From Shewanella subflava (lineage in GTDB: Bacteria; Pseudomonadota; Gammaproteobacteria; Enterobacterales; Shewanellaceae): DNA of 64,000 nucleotides. Under the pieces are notes generated by a model. The model was given only the letters and a program-made list of their open reading frames with translations. It was not told where the DNA came from and searched no databases. Both the position numbers and the translations under genes were made by a program. Shown here one piece after another: positions 33,201 to 45,460 of the stretch (its first letter is position 1; each line of letters starts with the position of its first letter). The DNA is taken from contig NZ_JAPDMX010000009.1 of the NCBI RefSeq assembly GCF_025971955.1, positions 21,695 through 85,694 on the forward strand. Direction: 5' to 3'.

Positions 33201-33384
33201 AGGTACGCTCGATATGCAACCTAATGGTGATGCCCTATTTAATATTGCAGTCAAAGGAAAAAGCCGAGATATTGTCAGGCCGATACACCTCAATTATGCC
33301 CATGAAGAAAATTTGATCCAATTATACCGCAGCAGCCAAATTGGTAATCAGCTACAATCGAATATAGAAAAGTCTGTTAAATAA
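30256..33384 (+). CDS. ydbH: YdbH-type AsmA-like intermembrane lipid transport protein
   Basis: 1042 residues. One membrane helix at the N-terminus (LLLFILLMFIGAGWYVSQ, about 11-28) anchors a long periplasmic region rich in beta strands. The C-terminal part (about 830-1030) matches the YdbH domain, with GVIEVANSEAI, LVFDALEHLNYQQLAGTLDM and LFNIAVKGKS. YdbH, with TamB and YhdP, is thought to form bridge-like tubes carrying phospholipids between the two membranes. YnbE and YdbL genes follow immediately in the same order as in E. coli, and these proteins are reported to work with YdbH. It has a weak ribosome binding site. Confidence 0.9.
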   Translation: MIKGLFTVKRLLLFILLMFIGAGWYVSQNIHPISVKVLNKLLAPYDIQVINLDSQFVSINQLQIPRLILQIEDSYLAIQDFELNLTDTLAIVQKQQLDPSDIIKITSQSVYIDLGASFFKRQRQQKTESSAAWQLVFNHIPNIDLGEVLINLPAIAATDAIAGHNAAKTTPVSFRHSLKMDKLTLNSQGELNTLWRFDNNVLFNLQAQLKPKAISLTSTLNLGQSQQGLYAFSSYLTAALHTLSLQDKEQIQNSIIVEIEQQLAQALSPLKQQQINITGEWHTTTHFDFANREIASSNHFTSLNISSALYPSLNFALQDEFNIELAIKDQLMPVTISDNSTEQTTHMAYGAKIEFAPFNQQLTFNPEQLKQLLKQFSPPLHANQYAELLKGLLLPNNEDNLAQVTLSASLTEASSLWLPLNNPPHPKVTDLSQTWPMTFSTPKVDAYISGTIFKNQFSLSKLQLNSLGEMHFSMKSELSLEQPSNIVSLMLPLQAEPFSLRLPIDELSLGKGVVKLAADYQRAWVNNGFEQVIMLQPSSMISLDKLQVTKKNHNAADLQVQKIASDQAKIRLNHISKVKINQNSIDLNISPMQASFDKVTALLSSPAAKQQINAEQALISWQPPTTYSLSWDHASPLIDQLLTYSSRHSLNTQLGQLKVSKTPLKQHKQTLLNLDQLDINQQFSIQNGLIQSDDKWQFDTITASSQHYFQPKLLSLAGQWQLETDITTALPTITKNQKLPSGLNIEGMMKLNGSFSMSQRAGVNYFEMLIQPNIDKLKVDYIDQYIADTQINTECKFNWQQAMTEAMAFSQLNCPETLINIPNGRSGLIFEDVDIRANVALAIDPSKPVNNWLQKLTGLSHTDISMTLTGDVLGGQFLIPEFVFKLHDKSHGYLLLQGLSLEKLLAQQPQVGVYANGTFDGVLPAEFIDGKLSITGGHLAAREPGGVIEVANSEAIEQLKQTQPYLGLVFDALEHLNYQQLAGTLDMQPNGDALFNIAVKGKSRDIVRPIHLNYAHEENLIQLYRSSQIGNQLQSNIEKSVK

Positions 33385-33394
33385 GGAAGATACT

Positions 33395-33586
33395 TTGAAA
33401 CTTGCCGCAGCACTGAGCTCAACCGTGTTACTCATCAGCGTAATGGCTGGTTGTACACCTACCGTAAAAATCGAGCCACCGGATAAACCCATCGTGATCA
33501 ATTTGAACGTCAAAATTGAGCATGAGATCAGAATTAAAGTCGATAAAGAGCTCGATAACTTATTAGAAAATGAACAACTATTTTAA
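33395..33586 (+). CDS. ynbE: YnbE family lipoprotein
   Basis: 63 residues starting at a TTG, which is correctly placed after AAGGAAG; no ATG is available. The lipoprotein signal ends in VMAGC, giving a mature peptide of about 44 residues, CTPTVKIEPPDKPIVINLN, followed by an EIRIKVDKELDNLLE helix. YnbE is an outer-membrane lipoprotein that caps or extends the YdbH bridge in E. coli by beta-strand stacking. The gap to ydbH is 10 bases. Confidence 0.88.
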   Translation: MKLAAALSSTVLLISVMAGCTPTVKIEPPDKPIVINLNVKIEHEIRIKVDKELDNLLENEQLF

Positions 33587-33597
33587 TAGGAACACTT

Positions 33598-33921
33598 ATG
33601 AAATTCACCTTTTCGACACTATTAATCAGTCTATTATTTTGTGTCAATGCTTGGGCGATGACACTGCAAGACGCTAAATCGAATGCTTTAGTCGGCGAAC
33701 AAACCGATGGATATTTGGGGGTGGTGAAGCCTTCGGTAGAAATAGAAGCACTTGTCAAAGATATCAACGCAAAGCGTTTACAACACTATCAACGTATTGC
33801 AACTAAAAACGGCTTGAGCACGGCAAGCATTGCCAAATTAGCGGCAGAAAAAGCTATCGCGGCCACAGATAAAGGCCATATTTATCAAGATAATAATGGC
33901 CAATGGCAAGTCAGAAAGTAA
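33598..33921 (+). CDS. ydbL: YdbL family (DUF1318) periplasmic protein
   Basis: 107 residues with a signal peptide (about 1-19, ending AWA) and the DUF1318 core MTLQDAKSNALVGEQTDGYLG, then VKDINAKRLQHYQRIA and a C-terminal YQDNNGQWQ. YdbL is reported as a chaperone that prevents YnbE from multimerising. It is the third gene of the ydbH operon, 11 bases after ynbE. Confidence 0.9.
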   Translation: MKFTFSTLLISLLFCVNAWAMTLQDAKSNALVGEQTDGYLGVVKPSVEIEALVKDINAKRLQHYQRIATKNGLSTASIAKLAAEKAIAATDKGHIYQDNNGQWQVRK

Positions 33922-33931
33922 ACAAATAAAA

Positions 33932-33959
33932 TTGCTGGCTAATCTGCATTAGCCAGCAA
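33932..33959. terminator. terminator between ydbL and ybgI
   Basis: Perfect 12-bp stem TTGCTGGCTAAT/ATTAGCCAGCAA with a four-base loop. On the minus strand it is followed by TTTTATTTG, so it suits ybgI best but may stop both. Confidence 0.8.
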
Positions 33960-33988
33960 ACTCACAATTAGGGCTTACCTCTCGTTGG

Positions 33989-34756
33989 TTAAACCGGATT
34001 GACTACATCAACAAAATGGTGAGTTAAACCAAATTTTTCAGATAAATGTTCACCTAAAGCCTGGATACCATAACGCTCTGTCGCATGATGGCCAGCGGCA
34101 AAATAATGAATATTTTGCTCCATCGCACTGTGGTAAGTTCGCTCTGACACCTCGCCGCTAATAAAGGCATCCACCCCCATAGCAACCGCATGATCAATAT
34201 AGTCTTGTGCCCCACCTGTACACCAAGCAAGCGTATGAATAGGCTTAGCGCAATCACCAATATGTAAAGCATCGCGATGTAAAACACGACTAATGTGATT
34301 ATTAAACTCTGCAGCAGACATGGGTTGCATTAAATGGCCGTGCCACAATAAATCTTGCGGAACCTCTTCATATACGGCGGGATTTAAAATACCTAACTGC
34401 TGCGCAAGCTGTGCATTATTGCCCACACCATGATGTGCATCTAAAGGTAAGTGATAGCCAAATAAACTGATGTCATTATCCATTAAGGCTTTAATGCGTT
34501 TGTACTTCATTCCGGTTAACACTTCAGGCTCATTTTTCCAAAAAAAGCCATGGTGAACCAATATCGCATCGGCATTTAACGCAATGGCTTGTTCAATCAG
34601 CGGTTGACAAGCGGTAACCCCGGTAACGATTGTGCGGATCTTATCTTTACCCTGCACCTGTAATCCATTTGGCGCATAATCTTTAAATTTGGCTACATTC
34701 AAAAACTCATTCAAGTACGATGACAGTGAATGACGATCTATTTCGTTATTAGTCAT
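33989..34756 (-). CDS. ybgI: Nif3-like dinuclear metal-centre protein YbgI
   Basis: 255 residues of the Nif3/GTP cyclohydrolase I type 2 family. Metal ligands are visible in ILVHHGFFW, YHLPLDAHHGVGNN and near the C-terminus FAAGHHATERYG, matching the histidine- and acid-rich dinuclear site of hexameric YbgI. The biochemical role is unsettled. It has NGLQVQG near the N-terminus as a further hallmark. It stands alone. Confidence 0.92.
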   Translation of the reverse strand: MTNNEIDRHSLSSYLNEFLNVAKFKDYAPNGLQVQGKDKIRTIVTGVTACQPLIEQAIALNADAILVHHGFFWKNEPEVLTGMKYKRIKALMDNDISLFGYHLPLDAHHGVGNNAQLAQQLGILNPAVYEEVPQDLLWHGHLMQPMSAAEFNNHISRVLHRDALHIGDCAKPIHTLAWCTGGAQDYIDHAVAMGVDAFISGEVSERTYHSAMEQNIHYFAAGHHATERYGIQALGEHLSEKFGLTHHFVDVVNPV

Positions 34757-35356
34757 GCTGGTAATCCGTTATTTATCCTGGGTTGCTTAAACCATTTTAG
34801 CGTATCCACTAATCAAGTAACACCCTCTACCTGAAGCCTGTTGATCTTTGCTCGTTGAAATTGTTTGAATAAAAACGGGAATTGAGACAGTGAATTTATG
34901 CCAAGTCTTTTAAGCAGCTCTTTATTCACAAAGATGCACTCACAAAGATCCATTCAACAAAGAATAAAACTCTTTTTTACCGACCCCTTAGGGCTGCATT
35001 TGTTGGTCATTTCTGCGATATCGACTGTTAAACAGAGTCACAGCACCGCTATGTCTCAGCCTTGTTAAAATGACCAGCTATATGCAGCAACAATAACCTG
35101 TTATGCAATGGGGTTCTCATCTGGTATCACCGCTTTTATTGGCTTAGGCATATTATTCGAGGTGTTGTTTTGGGGGTTATTATAGTAAAAAAGCGTCTAC
35201 CAAACTCCTCACTAACCTGCGCTCAAGTTAAGGGATTTGTTAAGTAAAAGTGTCACCTTGTAACACTAAAACTGCCCTAAATTGGACTTTTAGGCTATTT
35301 AACCTATAAAATTAGCTGAAACCAAAAAAGCCAGTTAGATAAAAATAGGTTAAATT
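34757..35356. other. 600-bp gene-free region
   Basis: No gene of normal size. The stretch 34920-35095 reads like a decayed or non-coding repeat-type sequence, but no second copy occurs in the window. At 35108-35185 there is a 25-codon frame for a purely hydrophobic peptide (MGFSSGITAFIGLGILFEVL and five more residues) without a clear ribosome binding site. The right end holds the promoter of the 35357 gene. Confidence 0.4.
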
Positions 35357-35734
35357 ATGACAACATTATCAAAGGAAGACGTGATCAGTTCATTGCAGGC
35401 AGCATTGGAAAAACAGTCAGGCACTGCGGTTAATATTGAGCAATCAGGAAGTTGGTATAAAATTGACGGCGGAAAATCCGTTCGTTTTAGTGAGCTTGAA
35501 TCTATGCTCGCTGAAATGGGTAACGGTTCACAAACTGTAGCTAAGACGGCAACAAAACCAGCAGCAAAAAAAGCTGCTGTGACAAAAACCAAGCCGGTTG
35601 CGACTAAAAAAAGCGCTTCAGCCCCTGCAAAATCTGCCCAAACAGGTAAAGGTTCAGGGTTAACCCCAAAGGCACTATGGCGCGCCAAACTTGAAAATGC
35701 CAAAGGCAAAAATACCCTGCCACAGGGTTTTTAA
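35357..35734 (+). CDS. hypothetical protein with Lys/Ala-rich tail
   Basis: 125 residues in two parts: a folded-looking N-terminal section (about 1-55, TTLSKEDVISSLQAALEKQS and YKIDGGKSVRFSELESML) and a tail rich in Lys, Ala, Thr and Pro (KPAAKKAAVTKTKPVATKK). The tail resembles histone H1-like or nucleoid-associated tails and is strongly basic. I do not recognise a family name. It may bind DNA or RNA; this is inference from composition only. The gene has its own terminator. Confidence 0.75.
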   Translation: MTTLSKEDVISSLQAALEKQSGTAVNIEQSGSWYKIDGGKSVRFSELESMLAEMGNGSQTVAKTATKPAAKKAAVTKTKPVATKKSASAPAKSAQTGKGSGLTPKALWRAKLENAKGKNTLPQGF

Positions 35735-35752
35735 GCTGATTTGAACACCTGT

Positions 35753-35779
35753 AATAAAGGCGCTTTATGCGCCTTTATT
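35753..35779. terminator. bidirectional terminator
   Basis: Eleven-bp stem AATAAAGGCGC/GCGCCTTTATT with loop TTTAT, then ATTTTTT on the plus strand; serves the converging genes at 35357 and 35804. Confidence 0.85.
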
Positions 35780-35803
35780 ATTTTTTATTACATTTTTAAC
35801 AAC

Positions 35804-36292
35804 TTACATTGCCAAGTCGACTCTGACATAACCCTGTAAATAAACCACTCTGACTTCATCTCCTGCATTAAACCTCATGCCTGGGTCAAGGTCTTGAATG
35901 ATCATGATCTGGGTGCCATCTTCTTGTTTAATCATCATTTCAACTAATTTGTATTCAAGATAATATTCTTGACTACCGTACTGATTCGCAATGCCACCAC
36001 CTAATAGTGCCCCAAGGACGGTCGCCACATCTTGCCCCGAACCACCACCGAATTGATGGCCTATGACGCCCCCCACCAAGGCACCACCAAAGGTGCGCCA
36101 ACCTTGATTTCTATCCTCGACTAGTTGTTTTTCGGTGATATTTTTAACCGACTCGACATGGCCATATAACACCTTTTCAACCGGGACAGCTTGATTTCTG
36201 TCGTAGGCAGACATTGCAGGCAGGTTTACACTGGCCGCACATAATATTATCAATAAAAAAGCAGTTAATTTACGGGCTAAGATGTTCAACAT
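35804..36292 (-). CDS. glycine-zipper 2TM domain envelope protein
   Basis: 162 residues. A signal peptide (about 1-29, ending MSA) precedes a SlyB/Rcs-like region: EKVLYGHVESVKNI, then the glycine zipper GGALVGGVIGHQFGGG and VLGALLGGGIANQYG (about 70-105), and a beta-rich C-terminal part. Such proteins sit in the cell envelope, usually associated with the outer membrane. There is no lipobox cysteine, unlike SlyB. The gene is divergent from aat. Confidence 0.85.
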   Translation of the reverse strand: MLNILARKLTAFLLIILCAASVNLPAMSAYDRNQAVPVEKVLYGHVESVKNITEKQLVEDRNQGWRTFGGALVGGVIGHQFGGGSGQDVATVLGALLGGGIANQYGSQEYYLEYKLVEMMIKQEDGTQIMIIQDLDPGMRFNAGDEVRVVYLQGYVRVDLAM

Positions 36293-36345
36293 AGATTTTT
36301 TCCGCTAACTTAATAATAAGGTTTATATGCTAACTATAATCAATT

Positions 36346-37053
36346 GTGAATTCACTGTCTTATTTAAATGAATTAATCAACTTTCCCGCTCCTGAAGAGG
36401 CGCTAGCGGAACCCAATGGTTTACTTGCTGTTGGCGGAGATCTATCCCCTGCTAGGCTTCTTGAGGCTTATTACCACGGCATTTTCCCATGGTTCAATGC
36501 TGATGATCCCATCCTGTGGTGGTCTCCTAGTCCTAGGGCGGTTTTCGTCCCCAAATCAGATTTTGGCAGTAAAAGTTTAAGAAAAACCCTCAAAAAGGCG
36601 GCATGGAAATACACCATTAATCATGCTTTTTTAGATGTTATGAGCGGTTGTGCTCAGCCAAGAGCCAAGCAACAAGGCACTTGGATCACACCAGAGATCC
36701 AAATGGCATATTATGAATTGCATTTACAAGGTTTTGCACATTCATTTGAAGTATGGGATGAAGACAGATTAGTCGGGGGGTTATACGGCATCCCGGTAGG
36801 GAATGTATTTTGCGGTGAATCCATGTTTCATCGACAAACAGATGCTTCAAAAGCCGCATTTACCCTGTTGAATCAACATTTAGCAAGGCATGACTTTGCG
36901 TTGATTGATGCGCAGCTTATTAACCCTCATTTAGTCAACTTAGGAGCAAAAGCTATTAGTCGAACATCATTTCTGTCGATTTTAAGGCAAAACCGCACAA
37001 ATCTTGTTGCCCCCGAAATGTGGCTAAAGCAAGAGGTGAAATTTGAACTCTAA
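36346..37053 (+). CDS. aat: leucyl/phenylalanyl-tRNA-protein transferase Aat
   Basis: 235 residues. It adds Leu or Phe from aminoacyl-tRNA to proteins starting with Lys or Arg, making N-degrons for ClpS/ClpA. Family hallmarks: [66 protein letters not shown] and DAQLINPHL. The start is GTG at 36346 without a clear ribosome binding site. It overlaps bpt by 11 bases. The window also holds clpS and clpA, so the complete N-end rule pathway is encoded within 5 kb. Confidence 0.96.
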   Translation: MNSLSYLNELINFPAPEEALAEPNGLLAVGGDLSPARLLEAYYHGIFPWFNADDPILWWSPSPRAVFVPKSDFGSKSLRKTLKKAAWKYTINHAFLDVMSGCAQPRAKQQGTWITPEIQMAYYELHLQGFAHSFEVWDEDRLVGGLYGIPVGNVFCGESMFHRQTDASKAAFTLLNQHLARHDFALIDAQLINPHLVNLGAKAISRTSFLSILRQNRTNLVAPEMWLKQEVKFEL

Positions 37054-37762
37054 ATCTATTTCAGTTGGCATAAGCAAACCATTTGATTGCAGCTACATTG
37101 TTGGTAATCAAGAGCAGCTTCTGGTGATTCAAGAAGATCAACTTGATGGCCAGCTTTTTGAACAATTGTTGGCGATGGGATTTAGACGCAACGGCAATGC
37201 CATATACAAACCTCGTTGCCCACAATGCCAAGCTTGTCAGTCGATAAGAGTGCCCGTTCACAGCTTCAAATTGTCTAAAAGGCAAAAACGGACATTACGT
37301 AATAACCAACTTTTACATTGGAAAGTGGTGACAAAAACAACACTTGAACATTACGCGTTGTATGCTCGTTACATCAATGCTCGGCATCACGATGGGCCTA
37401 TGTATCCTCCTAGCCAATCTCAATTTGAAGATTTTTTACTGTGTGATTGGTTACCACCAACTTTCATCGAACTTTATGATGCCGATAAACTGATTGGCGT
37501 TGCAGTGACCGATAACCTCACCCACAGTCTATCCGCCATATACAGCTATTTCGACCCAGAATATGAAAAAAATTCATTAGGGTCATTGATGATTTTAATT
37601 CAATGCCAATTGGCAAAATCCTTAGGAAAACACTTTGTCTATTTGGGCTATCAAATCGATGAAAATCGAAAAATGTCTTATAAGCGTCAATATCGTCCAT
37701 ACCAAATTTTAACCCCAAATGGTTGGCAAAATGGTGAACTAGTTAACCCTCTTTCGTGTTAA
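37043..37762 (+). CDS. bpt: aspartate/glutamate leucyltransferase Bpt
   Basis: 239 residues, transfers Leu to N-terminal Asp or Glu and so complements Aat. Cysteine motif [14 protein letters not shown] is typical, followed by [11 protein letters not shown] and the C-terminal [20 protein letters not shown]. It starts at a TTG (37043) after GAGGTGAAA, inside the last codons of aat, so translation is probably coupled. Confidence 0.95.
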   Translation: MNSKSISVGISKPFDCSYIVGNQEQLLVIQEDQLDGQLFEQLLAMGFRRNGNAIYKPRCPQCQACQSIRVPVHSFKLSKRQKRTLRNNQLLHWKVVTKTTLEHYALYARYINARHHDGPMYPPSQSQFEDFLLCDWLPPTFIELYDADKLIGVAVTDNLTHSLSAIYSYFDPEYEKNSLGSLMILIQCQLAKSLGKHFVYLGYQIDENRKMSYKRQYRPYQILTPNGWQNGELVNPLSC

Positions 37763-37824
37763 CGGCCTTTACAGCAAGGCGAATTTGCGGCATGATACGC
37801 CCGATTTTCATATTTGAAGGCTAA

Positions 37825-38058
<234 letters not shown>

Positions 38059-38080
38059 TGATTATAGTTTTCGTATGAAA

Positions 38081-38107
38081 AAAACCGACTCAAATGTCGG
38101 TTTTTTT
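38081..38107 (+). terminator. terminator of infA
   Basis: AAAACCGAC, loop TCAAAT, then GTCGG followed by seven Ts. Confidence 0.9.
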
Positions 38108-38381
38108 ATAGCCTTTTTTCAGTGCTTATTTTGTCTAAACAACTGTCACATCAATAACTCGACCACTGTTTTATCGTCTTCACTCGAATTAAGGGCAAAA
38201 TAACCGTAATTTAGCGCACTAATATTCACTCATTGACAGTCAAACTTGAGCTTTGTGCTGATAACAAAACGCTTTTACACGCCAGTTTTGGTCTATTGCA
38301 AGTAATTTCACAGACAGCAGTGTATTTCGAGCTCAGGTGAATGATATTGATGGCGATAAATCGCCTTACTCTACAGCCATA
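38108..38381. other. gene-free stretch between infA and clpA terminators
   Basis: No credible open frame, RNA gene or repeat. A small GGCGA/TCGCC hairpin lies at 38352-38365. Confidence 0.3.
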
Positions 38382-38409
38382 AAAAAAGATGGCTTAAGCC
38401 ATCTTTTTT
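38382..38409 (-). terminator. terminator of clpA
   Basis: Twelve-bp stem AAAAAAGATGGC/GCCATCTTTTTT with loop TTAA, T-rich on the minus strand, 12 bases after the clpA stop. Confidence 0.9.
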
Positions 38410-38421
38410 ATTCATTTTCCG

Positions 38422-40686
38422 TTAAGACACTTTTTCCGGCGTTTCACAGTCAATATGAATTTCACCATTTTTAACGTCAATATGCGCAATACCACCGGCT
38501 TCAAGTTTTCCGAATAAAATTTCATCCGCTAACGGACGTTTAATCAATTCAGTCACCACGCGGCTCATGGGACGAGCACCCATGTTTTTGTCATAACCTT
38601 TCTCGGCTAATAAGGTACGTGCTTCATCGCTCACCTCAAGCACCACACGCTTATCATCTAATTGCGCTTGCAGTTCTACTAAGAACTTATCAACCACTTT
38701 AGCAATTACCGTCATATCTAGGTGGTTAAACCATACGATGGAATCTAAACGGTTACGGAACTCTGGTGAAAATACCTTATTAATTTCCGCCATCGCATCT
38801 TGAGTATGATCTTGTTGCTGAAATCCAATCGACTTGCGAATGGTTTCCTGCACACCGGCGTTAGTGGTCATCACTAAAGTTACATTGCGAAAATCTGCTT
38901 TGCGGCCATTATTATCGGTCAAGGTACCATGATCCATTACCTGTAATAACAAGTTATAAACTTCAGGATGCGCTTTTTCAATTTCATCCAATAACACCAC
39001 ACAATGTGGGTTTTTAATCACGGCATCAGTTAATTGACCGCCTTGATCATAACCAACATAACCAGGAGGCGCACCAATAAGACGAGAAACCGCGTGACGC
39101 TCCATATACTCAGACATGTCAAATCGAATTAACTTCAAACTTAATGCAGCAGCTAGCTGATTAGTCACTTCGGTTTTACCCACCCCTGTTGGCCCTGCGA
39201 ATAAGAAACTTCCGACAGGCTTTTTATCGCTACCCAATCCACTGCGCGATAATCTAATAGCGGCTGACAGGCTCTCAATCGCTTTGTCTTGACCAAACAC
39301 AACCATCTTAAGGTTACGTTCAAGGTTCTTCAATAAGTCCTTGTCAGACGACGATACTGATTTTTCAGGGATACGAGCTAATTTGGCAATAATGGATTCA
39401 ATTTCAGCCTGGCCGATGGTTTTTTTGCGCTTACTGGCTGGCATCATCACCATTCTGGCCCCAGCTTCATCAATCACATCAATGGCTTTATCGGGTAAAT
39501 GGCGATCATTTATGTGCTTGGCAGACAAAATGGCCGCGCTGCTAATAGCCGCCTGGGTATAACGCACACCGTGGTACTCTTCGTATTTTGATTTTAGTCC
39601 CATCAAAATTTTGGTCGTTTCGGCTACCGAGGGCTCATTAACATCAATTTTTTGGAATCGGCGAGCCAGAGCACGATCTTTTTCAAAAATACTTTGGTAT
39701 TCTTGGAAAGTCGTTGAGCCCATGCAGCGTAATTTACCGCTAGACAACAGTGGTTTTAGCAAGTTTGAGGCATCCATTACCCCACCCGAAGCCGCGCCAG
39801 CACCAATGATGGTATGAATTTCGTCAATAAACAAAATCGCATGATGATCAGCAGCTAACTCTTTGAGTAAACTTTTAAAGCGTTTCTCAAAATCACCACG
39901 GTATTTTGTTCCTGCCAATAATGATCCCATATCAAGGGAATACACTGTGGCATCGGCCATCACATCAGGTACCTGACCATTCACAATCCGATACGCCAGA
40001 CCTTCGGCGATGGCGGTCTTACCTACACCCGCTTCGCCCACTAACAACGGGTTGTTTTTACGACGGCGACATAAAGTTTGTACCGCTCGTTCAACCTCGG
40101 CATCACGGCCAATTAATGGATCGATCACACCGTCTTTTGATAGCTGATTCAAATTAGCTGCAAATTGCGACAACATGCTCCGCTCTTCTGGTGCATCGGT
40201 GGGATCATCGATATTTGAATTATCACTGTCTTCCGCTTTGTCTTCATCTTTTGAAAAACCATGGGAAATATAGTTAACCACATCCAAACGGGTGATTTCG
40301 CAGCGGCGCAACAGGTAAACAGCTTGTGATTCTTGCTCACTAAAAATAGCCACTAGCACATTCGCACCTGTAACTTCATTGCGACCTGATGATTGAACGT
40401 GAAATACGGCACGCTGAAGCACGCGCTGAAACCCTAATGTCGGTTGAGTTTCTTTATCTTCGGTGCTTTCTGCAATAATTGGCGTGGTTTGTTGAATGAA
40501 ATTATGCACTTCTTCACGCAATTTATTAATATCCGCTCCACAAGCAATTAATGCCTCGTAAGCGGCTGGGTTATCTAACAACGCTAATAATAAATGTTCT
40601 ACCGTCATATATTCATGACGCGAATCTCTAGCTTGCTGAAACGCTAGGTTCAAAGTGACCTCTAAGTCTTTGTTCAGCATAAGCAC
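38422..40686 (-). CDS. clpA: ATP-dependent Clp protease ATP-binding subunit ClpA
   Basis: 754 residues. The double Clp N-domain (about 1-150) that docks ClpS is followed by two AAA+ modules. Walker A motifs are [13 protein letters not shown] in the first and [13 protein letters not shown] in the second, with Walker [15 protein letters not shown]. ClpA unfolds substrates and feeds them into ClpP. It lies 32 bases after clpS on the same strand, the usual operon, and works with Aat, Bpt and ClpS in N-degron turnover. Confidence 0.97.
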   Translation of the reverse strand: MLMLNKDLEVTLNLAFQQARDSRHEYMTVEHLLLALLDNPAAYEALIACGADINKLREEVHNFIQQTTPIIAESTEDKETQPTLGFQRVLQRAVFHVQSSGRNEVTGANVLVAIFSEQESQAVYLLRRCEITRLDVVNYISHGFSKDEDKAEDSDNSNIDDPTDAPEERSMLSQFAANLNQLSKDGVIDPLIGRDAEVERAVQTLCRRRKNNPLLVGEAGVGKTAIAEGLAYRIVNGQVPDVMADATVYSLDMGSLLAGTKYRGDFEKRFKSLLKELAADHHAILFIDEIHTIIGAGAASGGVMDASNLLKPLLSSGKLRCMGSTTFQEYQSIFEKDRALARRFQKIDVNEPSVAETTKILMGLKSKYEEYHGVRYTQAAISSAAILSAKHINDRHLPDKAIDVIDEAGARMVMMPASKRKKTIGQAEIESIIAKLARIPEKSVSSSDKDLLKNLERNLKMVVFGQDKAIESLSAAIRLSRSGLGSDKKPVGSFLFAGPTGVGKTEVTNQLAAALSLKLIRFDMSEYMERHAVSRLIGAPPGYVGYDQGGQLTDAVIKNPHCVVLLDEIEKAHPEVYNLLLQVMDHGTLTDNNGRKADFRNVTLVMTTNAGVQETIRKSIGFQQQDHTQDAMAEINKVFSPEFRNRLDSIVWFNHLDMTVIAKVVDKFLVELQAQLDDKRVVLEVSDEARTLLAEKGYDKNMGARPMSRVVTELIKRPLADEILFGKLEAGGIAHIDVKNGEIHIDCETPEKVS

Positions 40687-40718
40687 CCCCTAAATTAACC
40701 ACAAACAGCAGAGTAAGA

Positions 40719-41027
40719 TTATTCTTTCTCTAAACTACACAGTAACGGATGTTGGTTTTCTCTTGCAAATTGATTTACTTGTAAAACTTTAGTTTCTGCA
40801 ATGCCAAATGGATACACACCGCATAATCCTTTCCCTTTGTGGTGAATGGCCAACATAATATCTACGGCCTGTTGTTCATTCTTATCGAAGAAACGTTGTA
40901 GGACTTCAACAACAAAATCCATTGGTGTGTAATCATCGTTATTCAGAACCACTTTGTATAAGTTGGGTCTTTGTAAGTCTGATTCAACTTTTTCTTCCGT
41001 TTTTTCAATGCTGCCTATTTTAGCCAT
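40719..41027 (-). CDS. clpS: ClpS adaptor (N-recognin)
   Basis: 102 residues. A disordered acidic/basic leader precedes the ClpS core: [21 protein letters not shown] with the N-degron pocket residues (NDDYTPM), then [20 protein letters not shown]. It binds proteins with N-terminal Leu, Phe, Tyr or Trp and delivers them to ClpA. It is divergent from cspD, as in E. coli. Confidence 0.96.
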   Translation of the reverse strand: MAKIGSIEKTEEKVESDLQRPNLYKVVLNNDDYTPMDFVVEVLQRFFDKNEQQAVDIMLAIHHKGKGLCGVYPFGIAETKVLQVNQFARENQHPLLCSLEKE

Positions 41028-41222
41028 GCTCTAATACTAGCCTCTCATTTCAATGCCGACCACATGATAATATTAAATTAATTAAATGTTGTCTTTTTGT
41101 TAATTTATGCTTGACTTCTTTTCGTACAAATTTCATTCTGTTTGTCAGGCGGCATTTCAAGACCGCTGAATAATAAGTTTTACTATCTTACTGGTAAGTA
41201 GACAAAAGAAGGAAGTGGAAGT

Positions 41223-41429
41223 ATGGCAAGCGGAACTGTAAAATGGTTCAACAACGCCAAAGGATTCGGGTTTATTTGCCCAGATCAGGGTGGCGAGGAT
41301 GTTTTTGCACATTATTCAACCATAGAAATGGAAGGTTATCGAACGCTTAAAGCGGGACAACCGGTTTCTTTTGAGGTAGAAGCAGGCCCTAAAGGGATGC
41401 ATGCATCAGCCATTTCACCAACTAATTAG
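41223..41429 (+). CDS. cspD: cold shock-like protein CspD
   Basis: 68 residues with RNP1 (KGFGFI) and RNP2-type (DVFAHY) motifs in a single OB-fold. CspD of E. coli inhibits replication in stationary phase and is degraded by Lon. The symbol rests on sequence start ([18 protein letters not shown]) and on its position divergent from clpS-clpA, which is the conserved location of cspD. AGGAAG precedes the ATG. Confidence 0.92.
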   Translation: MASGTVKWFNNAKGFGFICPDQGGEDVFAHYSTIEMEGYRTLKAGQPVSFEVEAGPKGMHASAISPTN

Positions 41430-41447
41430 TTGGTGAAACTATAAAGC

Positions 41448-41479
41448 AAAAAGACAGGGATTTTAATCCCTGTCTTTTT
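41448..41479 (+). terminator. terminator of cspD
   Basis: Fourteen-bp stem AAAAAGACAGGGAT/ATCCCTGTCTTTTT with a four-base loop, T-rich on the plus strand. Confidence 0.9.
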
Positions 41480-41507
41480 ATTTTGGCTAAATAAAGCTTA
41501 AAAAACA

Positions 41508-41534
41508 AAAAACGCGCCATTTAGGCGCGTTTTT
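41508..41534 (-). terminator. terminator of icd
   Basis: Eleven-bp stem AAAAACGCGCC/GGCGCGTTTTT with a five-base loop, 19 bases after the icd stop; T-rich in both directions. Confidence 0.9.
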
Positions 41535-41552
41535 GCTTAGCTAAAAAGTGGT

Positions 41553-44295
<2,743 letters not shown>

Positions 44296-44997
44296 ATGGC
44301 AACCCCTGTAAAAAATTCATCATTTAACACGCGTTTTAATAAAAGCCCTAACAAAAATGCGGCTAAACGCGCGCCAAAGTCATCACTGAATAAATCATTA
44401 ACCAACAAGTCGTTACCTAAAACCAAACCTCGACCAGTTAATCCGGTTATTGTGCTGTTTAATAAGCCATATGATGTGTTATGCCAATTTACCGATGAAG
44501 CAGGCAGAAAAACCTTAAAAGATTTTATCGCCATCCCCGATGTTTATGCGGCGGGAAGACTAGACAGAGACAGTGAAGGTTTATTGCTGCTCACTAATGA
44601 CGGTCAATTACAAGCTAAGCTCACTCAACCCAATCAGAAAACATACAAAACCTATTGGGTACAAGTTGAAGGGGAACCTAGCCAACAAGCAATTGAATCA
44701 CTTCAGCAAGGTGTTGTATTGAAAGACGGTAAAACCTTACCCGCTAAAGTGCGTATTATACCAGAGCCCGATGTTTGGCCGCGTATCCCCGCGGTAAGAG
44801 AGCGCAAAGCGATTCCAACCAGCTGGTTAGAAATTCAAATATGCGAAGGCAAAAACCGTCAAGTCAGACGAATGACGGCACATGTAGGTTACCCCACACT
44901 GAGATTAATCCGCTATAAAATAGGCCAATGGTGCCTCGATAACCTAGCTAATGGTGAATACCAAGTGATTAATCAAACTGCATCTGCCAAGAGTTAA
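44296..44997 (+). CDS. rluE: 23S rRNA pseudouridine synthase RluE
   Basis: 233 residues. The first 50 are a basic, probably unstructured extension ([16 protein letters not shown]). The RsuA-type catalytic domain follows, with [13 protein letters not shown], the catalytic Asp in [18 protein letters not shown] (about residue 98) and [25 protein letters not shown]. RluE makes pseudouridine 2457 in 23S rRNA. The symbol is favoured by the location next to icd and nudJ, as in E. coli. No strong ribosome binding site precedes the ATG. Confidence 0.9.
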   Translation: MATPVKNSSFNTRFNKSPNKNAAKRAPKSSLNKSLTNKSLPKTKPRPVNPVIVLFNKPYDVLCQFTDEAGRKTLKDFIAIPDVYAAGRLDRDSEGLLLLTNDGQLQAKLTQPNQKTYKTYWVQVEGEPSQQAIESLQQGVVLKDGKTLPAKVRIIPEPDVWPRIPAVRERKAIPTSWLEIQICEGKNRQVRRMTAHVGYPTLRLIRYKIGQWCLDNLANGEYQVINQTASAKS

Positions 44998-45001
44998 TCC
45001 A

Positions 45002-45460
45002 ATGAGTGAGCGTTATAAACCCAATACTACGGTTGCCACTATCATCCACTGTGCCGGTAAATTTCTACTGGTGGAAGAGCTTATCGATGGTGAAGTGCGT
45101 TATAACCAACCTGCGGGTCACCTTGAGGCTGGCGAATCAATCATTGAGGCATGCAAGCGTGAAATACTTGAGGAAACAGGCTTAATCATTACCCCCTTCT
45201 CATTGGTGGGCATATATCAATTCACCGCCAACCCCGAATTGGCATTTGTGCGTTTCACTTTTTGTGCTGAATTACCCATTCAAGTAAAATGCGAACCACT
45301 AGACCCTGCAATAACCCGTACCCATTGGTTTAGCAGAGAACAAATAGCGCAAAAATCCGCTCAAATGCGCAGTCCATTAGTGCTTAAATCTATTGATGAT
45401 TTTATTAAGCAACAGGGTAAACATTATTCAGTTCGTTTGTTAAATGCAGACTATTTATAA
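45002..45460 (+). CDS. nudJ: Nudix phosphatase NudJ
   Basis: 152 residues with the Nudix box GHLEAGESIIEACKREILEE followed by TGL. The start YKPNTTVATIIHCAGKFLLVEE and WFSREQI fit NudJ, which in E. coli hydrolyses HMP pyrophosphate and nucleoside di- and triphosphates. It lies four bases after rluE and before mnmA, the E. coli order. Confidence 0.9.
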   Translation: MSERYKPNTTVATIIHCAGKFLLVEELIDGEVRYNQPAGHLEAGESIIEACKREILEETGLIITPFSLVGIYQFTANPELAFVRFTFCAELPIQVKCEPLDPAITRTHWFSREQIAQKSAQMRSPLVLKSIDDFIKQQGKHYSVRLLNADYL

